DNA of 64,000 bases from Bradyrhizobium diazoefficiens. GTDB taxonomy: Bacteria > Pseudomonadota > Alphaproteobacteria > Rhizobiales > Xanthobacteraceae. The notes under the pieces are model-generated. The model did no database searches, was not told the origin of the DNA, and saw only the letters and a program-made list of their open reading frames with translations. The translations under genes were made by a program, and so were the position numbers. How positions within the stretch are numbered: the first letter of the stretch is position 1; each line of letters starts with the position of its first letter. The DNA lies in contig NZ_JAFCKW010000015.1 of NCBI RefSeq assembly GCF_018129965.1, positions 1 through 64,000 on the forward strand. Direction: 5' to 3'. Positions 8,363 through 15,867 of this stretch are shown here, piece after piece.

Positions 8363-8431
8363 GTCATGGCCGGGCCTTCGCCTCGCCGAAGCGGCTTCGG
8401 CCGCGCAGGCGGGACAAGCCCGATATGACGG
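8363..8431. repeat. REP-like palindrome, family A, with nested CTTCGCCTCGCCGAAG insert
   Basis: It begins GTCATGGCCGGGC and ends CGATATGACGG. The centre is replaced by a shorter hairpin (CTTCGCCTCGCCGAAG, then CGGCTTCGGCCG) that also occurs in three other copies in this window. Confidence 0.8.
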
Positions 8432-8472
8432 GCTATGTTCGCGGCCAAATGGTGTAAAAAAGGAACCAGGGA

Positions 8473-9453
8473 ATGAAACGCGCGCGGCTCGCGAATGGGC
8501 TCGACGTCACCGCGATTGGCCTCGGCACAGCGCCGCTTGGCGGATTGTTCACCCCTGTCGGCGATGCCGACGCGGAAGCGACCCTCGAACGGGCCTGGAT
8601 GGCCGGCATCCGCTTCTACGACACCGCGCCGCTCTACGGCTTCGGCCTCGCGGAGCGACGGCTGGGCGCCTTCCTGCGCCAGCAGAAGCGCGCCTCCTAT
8701 GCCATCTCGACCAAGGTCGGCCGTCTGCTGCGCGCGCCTGACGGTACGGCCATCGAGGACGATTACTACAAGAGCGGGCAGCGCGAGCGGCCTGTGTTCG
8801 ACTTCTCCTATGACGGCGTGATGCGCTCGGTGGACGAAAGCCTCGGCCGTCTCGGCCTCGACCGCGTCGACGTTCTGCTGGTGCACGATCCCGACGATCA
8901 TTTCGACGCCGCCGCCGCCGGCGCCTTCCGCGCGCTGCAGCGGCTGCGTGATGACGGCACGATCAAGGCGATCGGAGCCGGCATGAACCAGTCGGAGATG
9001 CCGGTTCGCTTCGCCGAGGCCGTGCCGGTCGACTGCTTCCTGCTCGCCGGCCGCTACACGCTGCTCGACCAGGGCGCGCTGGTTGCGCTGTTTCCGCTCT
9101 GCACGGCGAAGAACATCGGCATCCTGCTCGGCGGCATCTACAACAGCGGCATCCTGGCCAATCCGCGCACCAGCGCGAAGTTCGACTATCAGGACGCCGA
9201 TCCGGCGTTGGTCGCGCGGGCGCTCGAACTGGATGAACTCTGCCGCAAGCATGGCACCGAGCTGAAGGCCGCCGCGCTCCAGTTCGGCATGGCCCATCCC
9301 GCGGTTACGGTCGCCGTGATGGGCGCGCGCAATGCTGCCGAAATTGCCGAGAACGTCGCGATGTCGGAGACGGCGGTCCCGCACGCCTTCTGGCAGGAGC
9401 TGCGCGCGCGAAACCTGGTGGACGCCCGCGCGCCGCTTCCGGGCGGGGTGTGA
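8473..9453 (+). CDS. Aldo/keto reductase, sugar 1-dehydrogenase-like
   Basis: This 326-residue NAD(P)-dependent oxidoreductase has the TIM-barrel AKR fold. It contains the catalytic tetrad regions FYDTAPLYG (Asp, Tyr), STKVGRLLR (Lys) and DVLLVHDPD (His). The N-terminal GLGTAPLGGLF and the overall length match the D-threo-aldose (L-fucose)/L-galactose 1-dehydrogenase group, which oxidises a sugar to its lactone. The next gene begins three bases downstream and encodes a lactonase-like amidohydrolase, which supports this assignment. The start follows an AGGAACCAGGGA ribosome site. The exact sugar is inferred, not shown. Confidence 0.85.
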   Translation: MKRARLANGLDVTAIGLGTAPLGGLFTPVGDADAEATLERAWMAGIRFYDTAPLYGFGLAERRLGAFLRQQKRASYAISTKVGRLLRAPDGTAIEDDYYKSGQRERPVFDFSYDGVMRSVDESLGRLGLDRVDVLLVHDPDDHFDAAAAGAFRALQRLRDDGTIKAIGAGMNQSEMPVRFAEAVPVDCFLLAGRYTLLDQGALVALFPLCTAKNIGILLGGIYNSGILANPRTSAKFDYQDADPALVARALELDELCRKHGTELKAAALQFGMAHPAVTVAVMGARNAAEIAENVAMSETAVPHAFWQELRARNLVDARAPLPGGV

Positions 9454-9456
9454 GGC

Positions 9457-10305
9457 ATGATCATCGACGGCCACCAGCATTTCTGGGATCCGGCGCGGGC
9501 CGATTATCCCTGGATGGATGCGCCAGAGCTGGCGCCGATCCGACGCGCCTTCGGTCCAGCCGATCTCGCGCCGCTGCTGCAGGCGAACGGCATCGACGCC
9601 AGCATCGTGGTGCAGTGCCGCTCCGCGCTGGAAGAGACCGAGGAATTCCTGCGCATCGCGGATGCGACGCCCTCAATCATCGGCGTGGTCGGCTGGGTTG
9701 ATTTGACGGACGATGCGCTCGGCGACACGCTCGATCGATTGCGGGCCTCGCGCGGCGGCGACAAGCTCGTCGGCATCCGCCATCAGGTCCACGACGAGGC
9801 TGATCCTGACTGGCTGCTGCGTTCGGATGTGCAGCGCGGCCTCACCGCGGTGTTCGCCCGCGATCTGGCTTATGATGTCCTCATCCGCACCCGCGAGCTG
9901 CCGGCCGCGATCGCAACGGCGCGAGCCTTTCAGCACGCTCGTTTCGTGCTCGACCACGCCGCCAAGCCGGCGATCGCCGAGGGTGGAAGCCCCGGATGGT
10001 CCGATCGCATCGCGGCGCTCGCTGCCTGCGGCAACGTCTGGTGCAAGATTTCAGGGCTCGCGACAGAAGCGACATGGCACGACTGGGATGCGGACCGGCT
10101 GTTCCCGTTCGTCGCGCATGCCGCAAATTGCTTCGGCGAGGATCGCCTGATCTTCGGCTCGGACTGGCCGGTGTGTCTGCTGGCGGGAAGCTATGCCGAG
10201 ATCAAGGACGCGCTGGAGGCGTGTCTGGCGCGGCTCGGTGCGAACGTGCGGGCGAAGGCGTTCGGGGTGAATGCGCAGCTAGCGTATCGCTTGCGGGCTG
10301 ATTGA
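9457..10305 (+). CDS. Amidohydrolase family protein, L-fuconolactonase-like
   Basis: This 282-residue TIM-barrel hydrolase belongs to the amidohydrolase-2 group (COG3618). It opens IIDGHQHFWDPARADYPWM, the hallmark of sugar lactonases and related enzymes. Further sites are VGIRHQVHDE, the His-containing FVLDHAAKPAI and the C-terminal catalytic Asp in FGSDWPV. L-fuconolactonase and L-rhamnono-lactonase belong to this family. It starts three bases after the aldo-keto reductase stop, so the two enzymes probably act in sequence: sugar to lactone, then lactone to acid. Later enzymes of such a pathway are not in the window. Confidence 0.85.
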   Translation: MIIDGHQHFWDPARADYPWMDAPELAPIRRAFGPADLAPLLQANGIDASIVVQCRSALEETEEFLRIADATPSIIGVVGWVDLTDDALGDTLDRLRASRGGDKLVGIRHQVHDEADPDWLLRSDVQRGLTAVFARDLAYDVLIRTRELPAAIATARAFQHARFVLDHAAKPAIAEGGSPGWSDRIAALAACGNVWCKISGLATEATWHDWDADRLFPFVAHAANCFGEDRLIFGSDWPVCLLAGSYAEIKDALEACLARLGANVRAKAFGVNAQLAYRLRAD

Positions 10306-10329
10306 GGAGACACGCCGGCGTTTCGGCAT

Positions 10330-10420
10330 CGTCTGGGCCGGGCTTGTCCCGGCCATCCACGATCTCGGCCGTGAACGACACGAAGGGACGTGGATGCCCG
10401 GGACAAGCCCGGGCATGACG
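10330..10420. repeat. REP-like palindrome, family A
   Basis: It contains CCGGGCTTGTCCCGGCCATCCACG and, after a short spacer, GGATGCCCGGGACAAGCC with GGGCATGACG at the end. It lies downstream of the lactonase gene. Confidence 0.8.
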
Positions 10421-10515
10421 AGTTGGGAATCTCAGGTTTATCTCACGTCCTTGCGTGCGCCTGATCCAGGAGTCCCGTCACGCTCCCGATCCAGCGCGCT
10501 CGACGTCGCGAAAAG

Positions 10516-10866
10516 CTACTTTGCGGCCGTGACCATGATCTCGACGGTGTACTGCGGCGCAGCCAGCTTGGCTTCGACGGTGGCACGGGCCGGGGTGTTG
10601 CCGGGCGAAACCCAGGCGTCCCACACCGCGTTCATCTCGCCGAAGGTCTTCATGTCGGTGATGTAGATCGTGGCCGAGAGCAGTTTCGACTTGTCGGTGC
10701 CGGCCTTGGCGAGATGGCTGTCGATGGTCGCCAGGATGTCCTGGGTCTGCTTGGTCACGCTTTCGCCGGCAGCGTTGTTGGCGACGACGCCAGCGAGGTA
10801 AACGGTGTTGCCGTGGACGACGGCCTGGCTCATGCGTGGCCCGGTTTCAAAACGCTGAATGCTCAT
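10516..10866 (-). CDS. RidA family protein (reactive enamine/imine deaminase-like)
   Basis: A 116-residue member of the RidA/YjgF family, small trimers that hydrolyse reactive enamine or imine intermediates formed by PLP enzymes. Visible family marks are VYLAGVVANNAAGESVTKQT near the N terminus, the central ILATIDSHLAKAGTDKSKLL, and TPARATVEAKLAAPQYTVEI. The last contains the conserved Arg that binds the substrate carboxylate. The ATG at 10866 follows CAGGAGACC; the frame stays open to 10971 but starts in repeated sequence. It follows the flavoprotein gene on the same strand after a gap of about 135 bases. Confidence 0.92.
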   Translation of the reverse strand: MSIQRFETGPRMSQAVVHGNTVYLAGVVANNAAGESVTKQTQDILATIDSHLAKAGTDKSKLLSATIYITDMKTFGEMNAVWDAWVSPGNTPARATVEAKLAAPQYTVEIMVTAAK

Positions 10867-11001
10867 TTGGGGTCTCCTGATGGAATGGCGGCCCTGTCTA
10901 GCCCAGCGTCTCGCGCTCTGCCACCCCGGGCACGCATGCGTGGCCGGGCACGCATGCGTCGCCTCCGCCAATCGGCAGCAGGAGCCGCATTGCGGCGCGC
11001 C

Positions 11002-12660
11002 TCAGCCTGCGGCCTGCGCCGCCGCGCGGCCGGCATTGCGGCCCGAGAACAGGCAGCCGCCAAGGAATGTGCCCTCCAGCGAGCGATGGCCGTGCACGCC
11101 GCCGCCGCCGAAGCCCGCGGCTTCGCCGGCCGCATAGAGGCCGGGAATGACGCGGCCCTCGCTGCCGAACACGCGCCCGTCGAGATCGGTCTCGAATCCG
11201 CCCAGCGTCTTGCGGGTGAGGATGTTGAGCTTGACCGCGATCAGCGGTCCCTGCGCGGGATCGAGGATGCGGTGTGGCGAGGCCGTGCGGATCAGTTTGT
11301 CGCCGATATAGCGCCGCGCATTGTGAATGTTCATCACCTGCGCATCCTTGACATAGGGATTGGCGATCTCGCGGTCACGCGCCTCGATCTGCATCCTGAT
11401 ATGATCGAGCTTGAGCAGGTCGCTGCCGGCGAGCTTGTTCATCTCCGCAACGAGATCCTCCAGCCTGTCGCGCACGATGAAGTCGACGCCATAACTCTTG
11501 AAAGCCTCCACGGGCGCCGGGGCGCCCTTGTTGGTGGCGCGGCGCAAGGTCATGCGCCAGCTCTTGCCGGTGAGATCGGGATTCTGTTCCGAGCCGGACA
11601 GTGCAAATTCCTTTTTGATGATGCTCTGGGTCAGGATGAACCAGGAATAATCGTAGCCGGTCGACATGATGTATTGGAGCTGGCCGAGCGTGTCGGAGCC
11701 CGGGAACAGCGGCGCCGGCAACCGCGCGCCCGTGGCGTCGAACCACATCGACGAGGGCCCGGGCAGGATGCGGATGCCATGGCGCGGCCAGATCGGATTC
11801 CAGTTCTGGATGCCCTCGACATAATGCCACATGCGGTCGCGGTTGATCAGCCGCGCGCCTGATGCCTCGGTGATGCCGATCATGCGGCCGTCGACATGCT
11901 CGGGCACGCCGGAGATCATGAACTTCGGTGGCTCGCCAAGCCGCTTCGGCCAGTTCCGCCGCACCAGTTCGTGATTGCCGCCGATGCCGCCGGACGCCAC
12001 GATCACGGCCTGCGCCTTCAGTGCGAATTCGCCGACGACCTCGCGCGAGGTGCTCTTGCCGCGCTCGGCATCGTCGGGCGCGAGGATGGCGCCGCTGATG
12101 CCCTCCACCGTTCCGCTGGTGATGGACAGCGCATCGACGCGATGGCGGAATTTGAAGGTCAGGCGGCCGCTCTTCACGGCTTCGCGCGCGCGGCGCTCGA
12201 ACGGCTCGACGATGCCGGGCCCGGTGCCCCAGGTGACGTGGAAGCGCGGTACCGAATTGCCGTGGCCCATCGCGTCATAGCCGCCGCGCTCGGCCCAGCC
12301 GACCAGGGGGAAGATGCGGTGGCCCATCGCGCGCAGCCAGTCGCGCTTCTCGCCGGCGGCGAACGCCACATAGGCCTCGGCCCATTGGCGCGGCCAGACA
12401 TCCTCGTCGCGGTCGAAGCCGGCTGTGCCGAGCCAGTCCTGCATCGCAAGCTCGAAGGAGTCCTTGATGCCGAGCCGGCGCTGCTCCGGCGAATTGACCA
12501 GGAACAATCCGCCGAACGACCAGAAGGCCTGACCGCCCAGCGACTGCTCGCCTTCCTGGTCGACCACGACCACGCGCTTGCCGGCATCCGCAATCTCGGT
12601 TGCGGCAACGAGTCCCGATAGTCCGGCACCGACGACGATGACGTCTGTCTCTTCAGTCAC
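11002..12660 (-). CDS. FAD-binding dehydrogenase (fumarate reductase/ketosteroid dehydrogenase-like)
   Basis: A 552-residue flavoprotein. The N terminus has the FAD-binding Rossmann motif DVIVVGAGLSGLVAATEIAD, followed by the second dinucleotide strand RVVVVDQE. A second FAD contact is near the C terminus (VIPGLYAAGEAAGFGGGG). The family (FAD-binding-2, with fumarate reductase flavoproteins, 3-ketosteroid dehydrogenases and aspartate oxidases) catalyses hydride transfer at activated C-C bonds. The substrate here is unknown, and there is no secretion signal. It is upstream of the RidA gene on the same strand and divergent from the exported ClpP-like gene. Confidence 0.88.
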   Translation of the reverse strand: MTEETDVIVVGAGLSGLVAATEIADAGKRVVVVDQEGEQSLGGQAFWSFGGLFLVNSPEQRRLGIKDSFELAMQDWLGTAGFDRDEDVWPRQWAEAYVAFAAGEKRDWLRAMGHRIFPLVGWAERGGYDAMGHGNSVPRFHVTWGTGPGIVEPFERRAREAVKSGRLTFKFRHRVDALSITSGTVEGISGAILAPDDAERGKSTSREVVGEFALKAQAVIVASGGIGGNHELVRRNWPKRLGEPPKFMISGVPEHVDGRMIGITEASGARLINRDRMWHYVEGIQNWNPIWPRHGIRILPGPSSMWFDATGARLPAPLFPGSDTLGQLQYIMSTGYDYSWFILTQSIIKKEFALSGSEQNPDLTGKSWRMTLRRATNKGAPAPVEAFKSYGVDFIVRDRLEDLVAEMNKLAGSDLLKLDHIRMQIEARDREIANPYVKDAQVMNIHNARRYIGDKLIRTASPHRILDPAQGPLIAVKLNILTRKTLGGFETDLDGRVFGSEGRVIPGLYAAGEAAGFGGGGVHGHRSLEGTFLGGCLFSGRNAGRAAAQAAG

Positions 12661-12925
12661 GTATTTCCCCCGCCATGGGTTCCCCAGTCGTTGCCTCGAT
12701 TGAAGCCAGTGGTTGCAACCGAGATCAAGGGCTTGCCGCGTAAGACATCATTAACTTGTTCCACTTTGAGACCGAGCTGGGCCTGAAGTGCAGCGCGCGC
12801 GCAACACTGGATTTGAATTTGTTTTGAGCGAGCCGGCACGCCTAGACAAAACTCCGGTTACGACGGACGCTGGCGATGCATCACCACCTGACACGCAGAT
12901 TCGAATTCGACTGGGGCGGGGGACC

Positions 12926-13396
12926 ATGAAAGTTCTGACGGGGTTGCTTGCGGCGGTTCTCCTGATCGTGGGCGTGGGGGCTTCTCACGCAGTGGTTCGG
13001 ATCGCGGATGACCGTGGTGGCCGGATCGGAACCTACGTCGACAAATACCAGGACCTGCGCCAGTCAGGCGACACCGTCATCATCGACGGTCTCTGCGCCT
13101 CGGCCTGCACCATCGTCCTCGGCGCCATCCCGCACGATCGCATCTGCGTGACCTCGCATGCGACGCTGGGCTTCCACGCCGCCTGGGATTTCGGCGCCAA
13201 CGGCCGCGCCGTCACCAATGCCGAAGCGACCCAGATGCTCTATGCGATGTATCCCTCGCATGTGAAGCGCTGGATCAACCAGCGCGGCGGCCTCACCCCG
13301 CACATGCTGTTCCTGAAGGGCAAGCAGCTCCAGGCCATGTACAAGCCCTGCTACCTCGATGCGCAGGCTTCGGCGATCAAGCCGCCGTCACGGTAG
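12926..13396 (+). CDS. Exported ClpP-like protein (COG3904-type)
   Basis: The product has 156 residues with a signal peptide (residues 1-22, ending ASHA). The mature part resembles the predicted periplasmic ClpP-fold proteins of COG3904. It has the nucleophile-elbow-like motif GLCASACTIVLGAI (residues about 55-68) and a following RICVTSHATLGFHAAW that could supply a histidine. The family has no settled function. The ATG at 12926 follows GGGGCGGGGGACC and starts a proper signal peptide; the frame is open upstream without one. The gap of 265 bases to the divergent flavoprotein gene holds the promoters of both genes, but I see no clear motif in it. Confidence 0.8.
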   Translation: MKVLTGLLAAVLLIVGVGASHAVVRIADDRGGRIGTYVDKYQDLRQSGDTVIIDGLCASACTIVLGAIPHDRICVTSHATLGFHAAWDFGANGRAVTNAEATQMLYAMYPSHVKRWINQRGGLTPHMLFLKGKQLQAMYKPCYLDAQASAIKPPSR

Positions 13397-13429
13397 GCGC
13401 GCGGTCGTCGCTTCCAGCACCGTTATTTC

Positions 13430-13551
13430 GTCATGGCCGGGCTTGTCCCGGCCATCCACGTTATTGGACAGGTTGGGAAGTCCGTGGATGCCCGGGCCTT
13501 CGCCTCGCCGAAGCGGCTTCGGCCGCGCAGGCGGGACAGGTCGGGCATGAG
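13430..13551. repeat. REP-like palindrome, family A, with nested insert
   Basis: It begins GTCATGGCCGGGCTTGTCCC and ends GGTCGGGCATGA. The right half holds the same CTTCGCCTCGCCGAAG insert as the copy at 8363. The region 13397-13676 holds nothing else that I can identify. Confidence 0.8.
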
Positions 13552-13676
13552 AATGGACAGGCGATAGCGCGAAGCTCATCGCCAAGTGATCTCCTAAGTG
13601 ATCTCCGCCAGTCCCGCCGCGCTTGCCCGGTCCCGCGCAAGCGCCTATCTCAAAGGCAGGAAACCCGATCGTCGTC

Positions 13677-13871
13677 ATGGCTCAACCACTGCACCCCGCC
13701 CATCCGGGACAGGACAATTCGCCCACTGCCGGCCGGCTGCCGGTCGTGCTGCTGTTGTCGGGCGCAGGCGTCGGCGGGCTGATCGTGCTGGGCACGCTCG
13801 CGCTCTGGTTCCACTACGGCAGCCGGGTGTTCTTCGAAATGATCAGGACCGGCCTTGCCGCCTGCTTCTGA
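13677..13871 (+). CDS. Small single-pass membrane protein, 64 aa
   Basis: The product has 64 residues: a polar Pro/His-rich N terminus, one hydrophobic helix (LPVVLLLSGAGVGGLIVLGT, residues about 22-41), then WFHYGSRVFFEMIRTG. It lies 24 bases upstream of the SCO gene on the same strand. This suggests co-expression and perhaps a role with cytochrome oxidase assembly, which is inference from position only. The ATG at 13677 comes after the upstream repeat. Confidence 0.6.
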   Translation: MAQPLHPAHPGQDNSPTAGRLPVVLLLSGAGVGGLIVLGTLALWFHYGSRVFFEMIRTGLAACF

Positions 13872-13895
13872 CCTGCGACAGGAAGTTTTCAGCTC

Positions 13896-14486
13896 ATGAG
13901 TTCAGCCGCCCGTCCGCTGGTGATCGCGACCGCCTTCGCCGCAAGCCTCATCCTCGGGCTGCTGCTCGTGTTCTGGGCCATGGGCGGGGTGGGCAAGGTG
14001 GCGCAGCCGGCCGCCATCGGGGGCCCGTTCCAGCTCACCGACCAGCACGGCAAGACCGTCACCGACAAGAACCTCAAGGGCAAGCCGACCCTGATCTTCT
14101 TCGGCTACACCCATTGCCCCGACGTCTGCCCGACCTCGCTGTTCGAGATCTCCGAGGTGTTGCGCGCGATGGGCAAGGATGCCGACAAGGTCAACGCCGT
14201 CTTCATCTCGGTCGATCCTGAGCGCGACAACCAGGCCACGATGAAGGATTATCTGTCGAGCTTCGACCCGCATCTGGAAGGCCTCAGCGGCGATCCCGAG
14301 GCGATCGCCGGCGTCATCAAATCCTACCGGGTCTACGCCAAGAAGGTCCCGACCAAGGACGGCGACTACACCATGGACCACACCGCGCTAATCTACCTGA
14401 TGGATCGCGACGGCCGTTTCGTCTCGCCGTTCAACCTGAAGCGGGCGCCGGAAGAGGCGGCAGCGGATTTGAAGCGGTATCTCTGA
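13896..14486 (+). CDS. SCO family protein, copper chaperone/thioredoxin-fold
   Basis: This 196-residue membrane-anchored protein delivers copper to the CuA site of cytochrome c oxidase, or reduces it. An N-terminal membrane helix (residues about 8-32) is followed by a thioredoxin fold. The fold has the copper ligands FFGYTHCPDVCPTSL (CxxxC at about residues 74-78) and the distal His in YTMDHTALIYLMD. All three ligands are present. The upstream neighbour is a 64-residue membrane protein 24 bases away. Confidence 0.94.
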   Translation: MSSAARPLVIATAFAASLILGLLLVFWAMGGVGKVAQPAAIGGPFQLTDQHGKTVTDKNLKGKPTLIFFGYTHCPDVCPTSLFEISEVLRAMGKDADKVNAVFISVDPERDNQATMKDYLSSFDPHLEGLSGDPEAIAGVIKSYRVYAKKVPTKDGDYTMDHTALIYLMDRDGRFVSPFNLKRAPEEAAADLKRYL

Positions 14487-14509
14487 AGAAAGCTCGATAG
14501 CGCACAGGC

Positions 14510-14666
14510 GTCATGCCCGGGCATAGCCGCCCGAGGGACGGCGTCGCTTACGCTCGCCTATGTCCCGGCCATCCACGTTCTTGGGCTATACGCGAAAGTT
14601 CGTGGATGCCCGGGCCTTCGCCTCGCCGAAGCGGCTTCGGCAGGCGGGACAAGCCCGGGCATGACG
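14510..14666. repeat. REP-like palindrome, family A, long copy with nested insert
   Basis: It begins GTCATGCCCGGGCATAGCC and ends GCCCGGGCATGACG. The right half carries the CTTCGCCTCGCCGAAG insert. It fills most of the gap between the SCO gene and the binding-protein gene. Confidence 0.8.
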
Positions 14667-14765
14667 ACCGAAAGACCTTCACCGCAGCCATATTCCGCGT
14701 TCGCGTTCCCGGGCGAATGGTCTATAAGGCCCTCCGATCTCAACGAAATTCGTTCATCCGTGCCG

Positions 14766-15716
14766 ATGGCCCCGTCGCAGCAGACGAAATTGCCCAAAAA
14801 TGTCTGTGCCCTCCTGACCGGGCCGGTGGTCGCTGCTTGCCTGCTCGCAGGTCTGCCCAGCGCGCGCGCCCAGGCTCCGGCCAAGCAGGCTCCGGCGGCC
14901 CCCCAGGGGACGTCTCAGGCCACGACGCAGGTCGCCCCCCAGCAGGCCGCACCGCAGGCCGTGCCCGGCTTCTGGGACCCGCGGCGGCGGCCGGAGCGGC
15001 CGGATTTGTCGCGCCTGACCGTGATCCGCTTCCTGACCGAGACCGACTATCCGCCCTTCAATTACACAGGCGCCGACGGCAACCCGGCCGGCTTCAATGT
15101 CGATCTCGCGCGCGCGCTGTGCGAGGAGATCAAGGTCACCTGCACGGTGCAGATGCGTCGCTTCGAGACGCTGGTCGATGCGCTCTCCTCCAACCGGGGC
15201 GATGCCATCATCGCCTCGATGGCGGTCAGCCCGCAGCTCCGCGCCCGCGTCGATTTCACCGATCCCTATTACCGTGTGCCGGCGCGCTTCGCCTCGCGCA
15301 AGGACGCGGTGATGCCGGAGATCCGGCCCGAATATCTCGAAGGCAAGAAGGTCGGGGTCATCGCCGGCTCCGCGCATGAGGCCTATCTGAAGGCGATGTT
15401 CACCGACGCCGAGCTGCACGGCTATCCCAATGACGATGCGCTGCGCGGCGCCTTGCGCAAGGGCGAGGTCGACTTCATCTTCGGCGACGCCATCTCGCTG
15501 GCGTTCTGGATCAACGGCACCGATTCCGGCGATTGCTGCGCCTTTTCCGGCGGCCCCTTCGTCGAGAGCCGCTTCTTCGGCGAAGGCATCGGCATCGCCG
15601 TCCGCAAGGGCAACGACGTGCTGCGTCAGGCCCTGAACTGGGCCCTGTTCCGCGTCTGGGAAAAGGGCCGCTACACCGATCTGTGGCTGCGGTATTTTTC
15701 GGTGAGCCCGTTCTAA
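14766..15716 (+). CDS. Extracellular solute-binding protein, family 3
   Basis: A 316-residue periplasmic binding protein of the polar amino acid type. After a signal region (residues about 15-36, ending SARAQ) comes a Gln/Ala/Pro-rich linker, then the family 3 domain: RFLTETDYPPFNYTGADGNP, AGFNVDLARALCEEI, and IIASMAVSPQLRARVDFTDP. The C terminus has VRKGNDVLRQALNWALFRVW. No permease or ATPase gene is adjacent, so it is an orphan component or belongs to a transporter elsewhere. I chose ATG 14766 because it begins the signal peptide; the frame is open upstream into the repeat at 14510-14666. Confidence 0.85.
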   Translation: MAPSQQTKLPKNVCALLTGPVVAACLLAGLPSARAQAPAKQAPAAPQGTSQATTQVAPQQAAPQAVPGFWDPRRRPERPDLSRLTVIRFLTETDYPPFNYTGADGNPAGFNVDLARALCEEIKVTCTVQMRRFETLVDALSSNRGDAIIASMAVSPQLRARVDFTDPYYRVPARFASRKDAVMPEIRPEYLEGKKVGVIAGSAHEAYLKAMFTDAELHGYPNDDALRGALRKGEVDFIFGDAISLAFWINGTDSGDCCAFSGGPFVESRFFGEGIGIAVRKGNDVLRQALNWALFRVWEKGRYTDLWLRYFSVSPF

Positions 15717-15725
15717 CGATCGATC

Positions 15726-15805
15726 GTCATTCCGGGGCGCGCGAAGAGCGAACCCGGAATCTCGAGATTCCGGGTTCGATGCTGACGCATCGCCCCGGAA
15801 TGACG
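15726..15805. repeat. Palindromic repeat, family B
   Basis: It begins GTCATTCCGGGGCGCGCG, has the internal GGAATCTCGAGATTCC, and ends CCCCGGAATGACG. It matches the copies at 4810 and 52857. Confidence 0.85.
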
Positions 15806-15867
15806 ATCAAGACCATTTTTGCATTTGGCCCGGAAATCGCTATTTTCCGCGGCCCGGAGGCCCCTTG

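Noticed and set aside
14661..14765. Upstream start for the family 3 binding protein
   Set aside because: It would add repeat-derived sequence before the signal peptide; ATG 14766 starts just before the signal.
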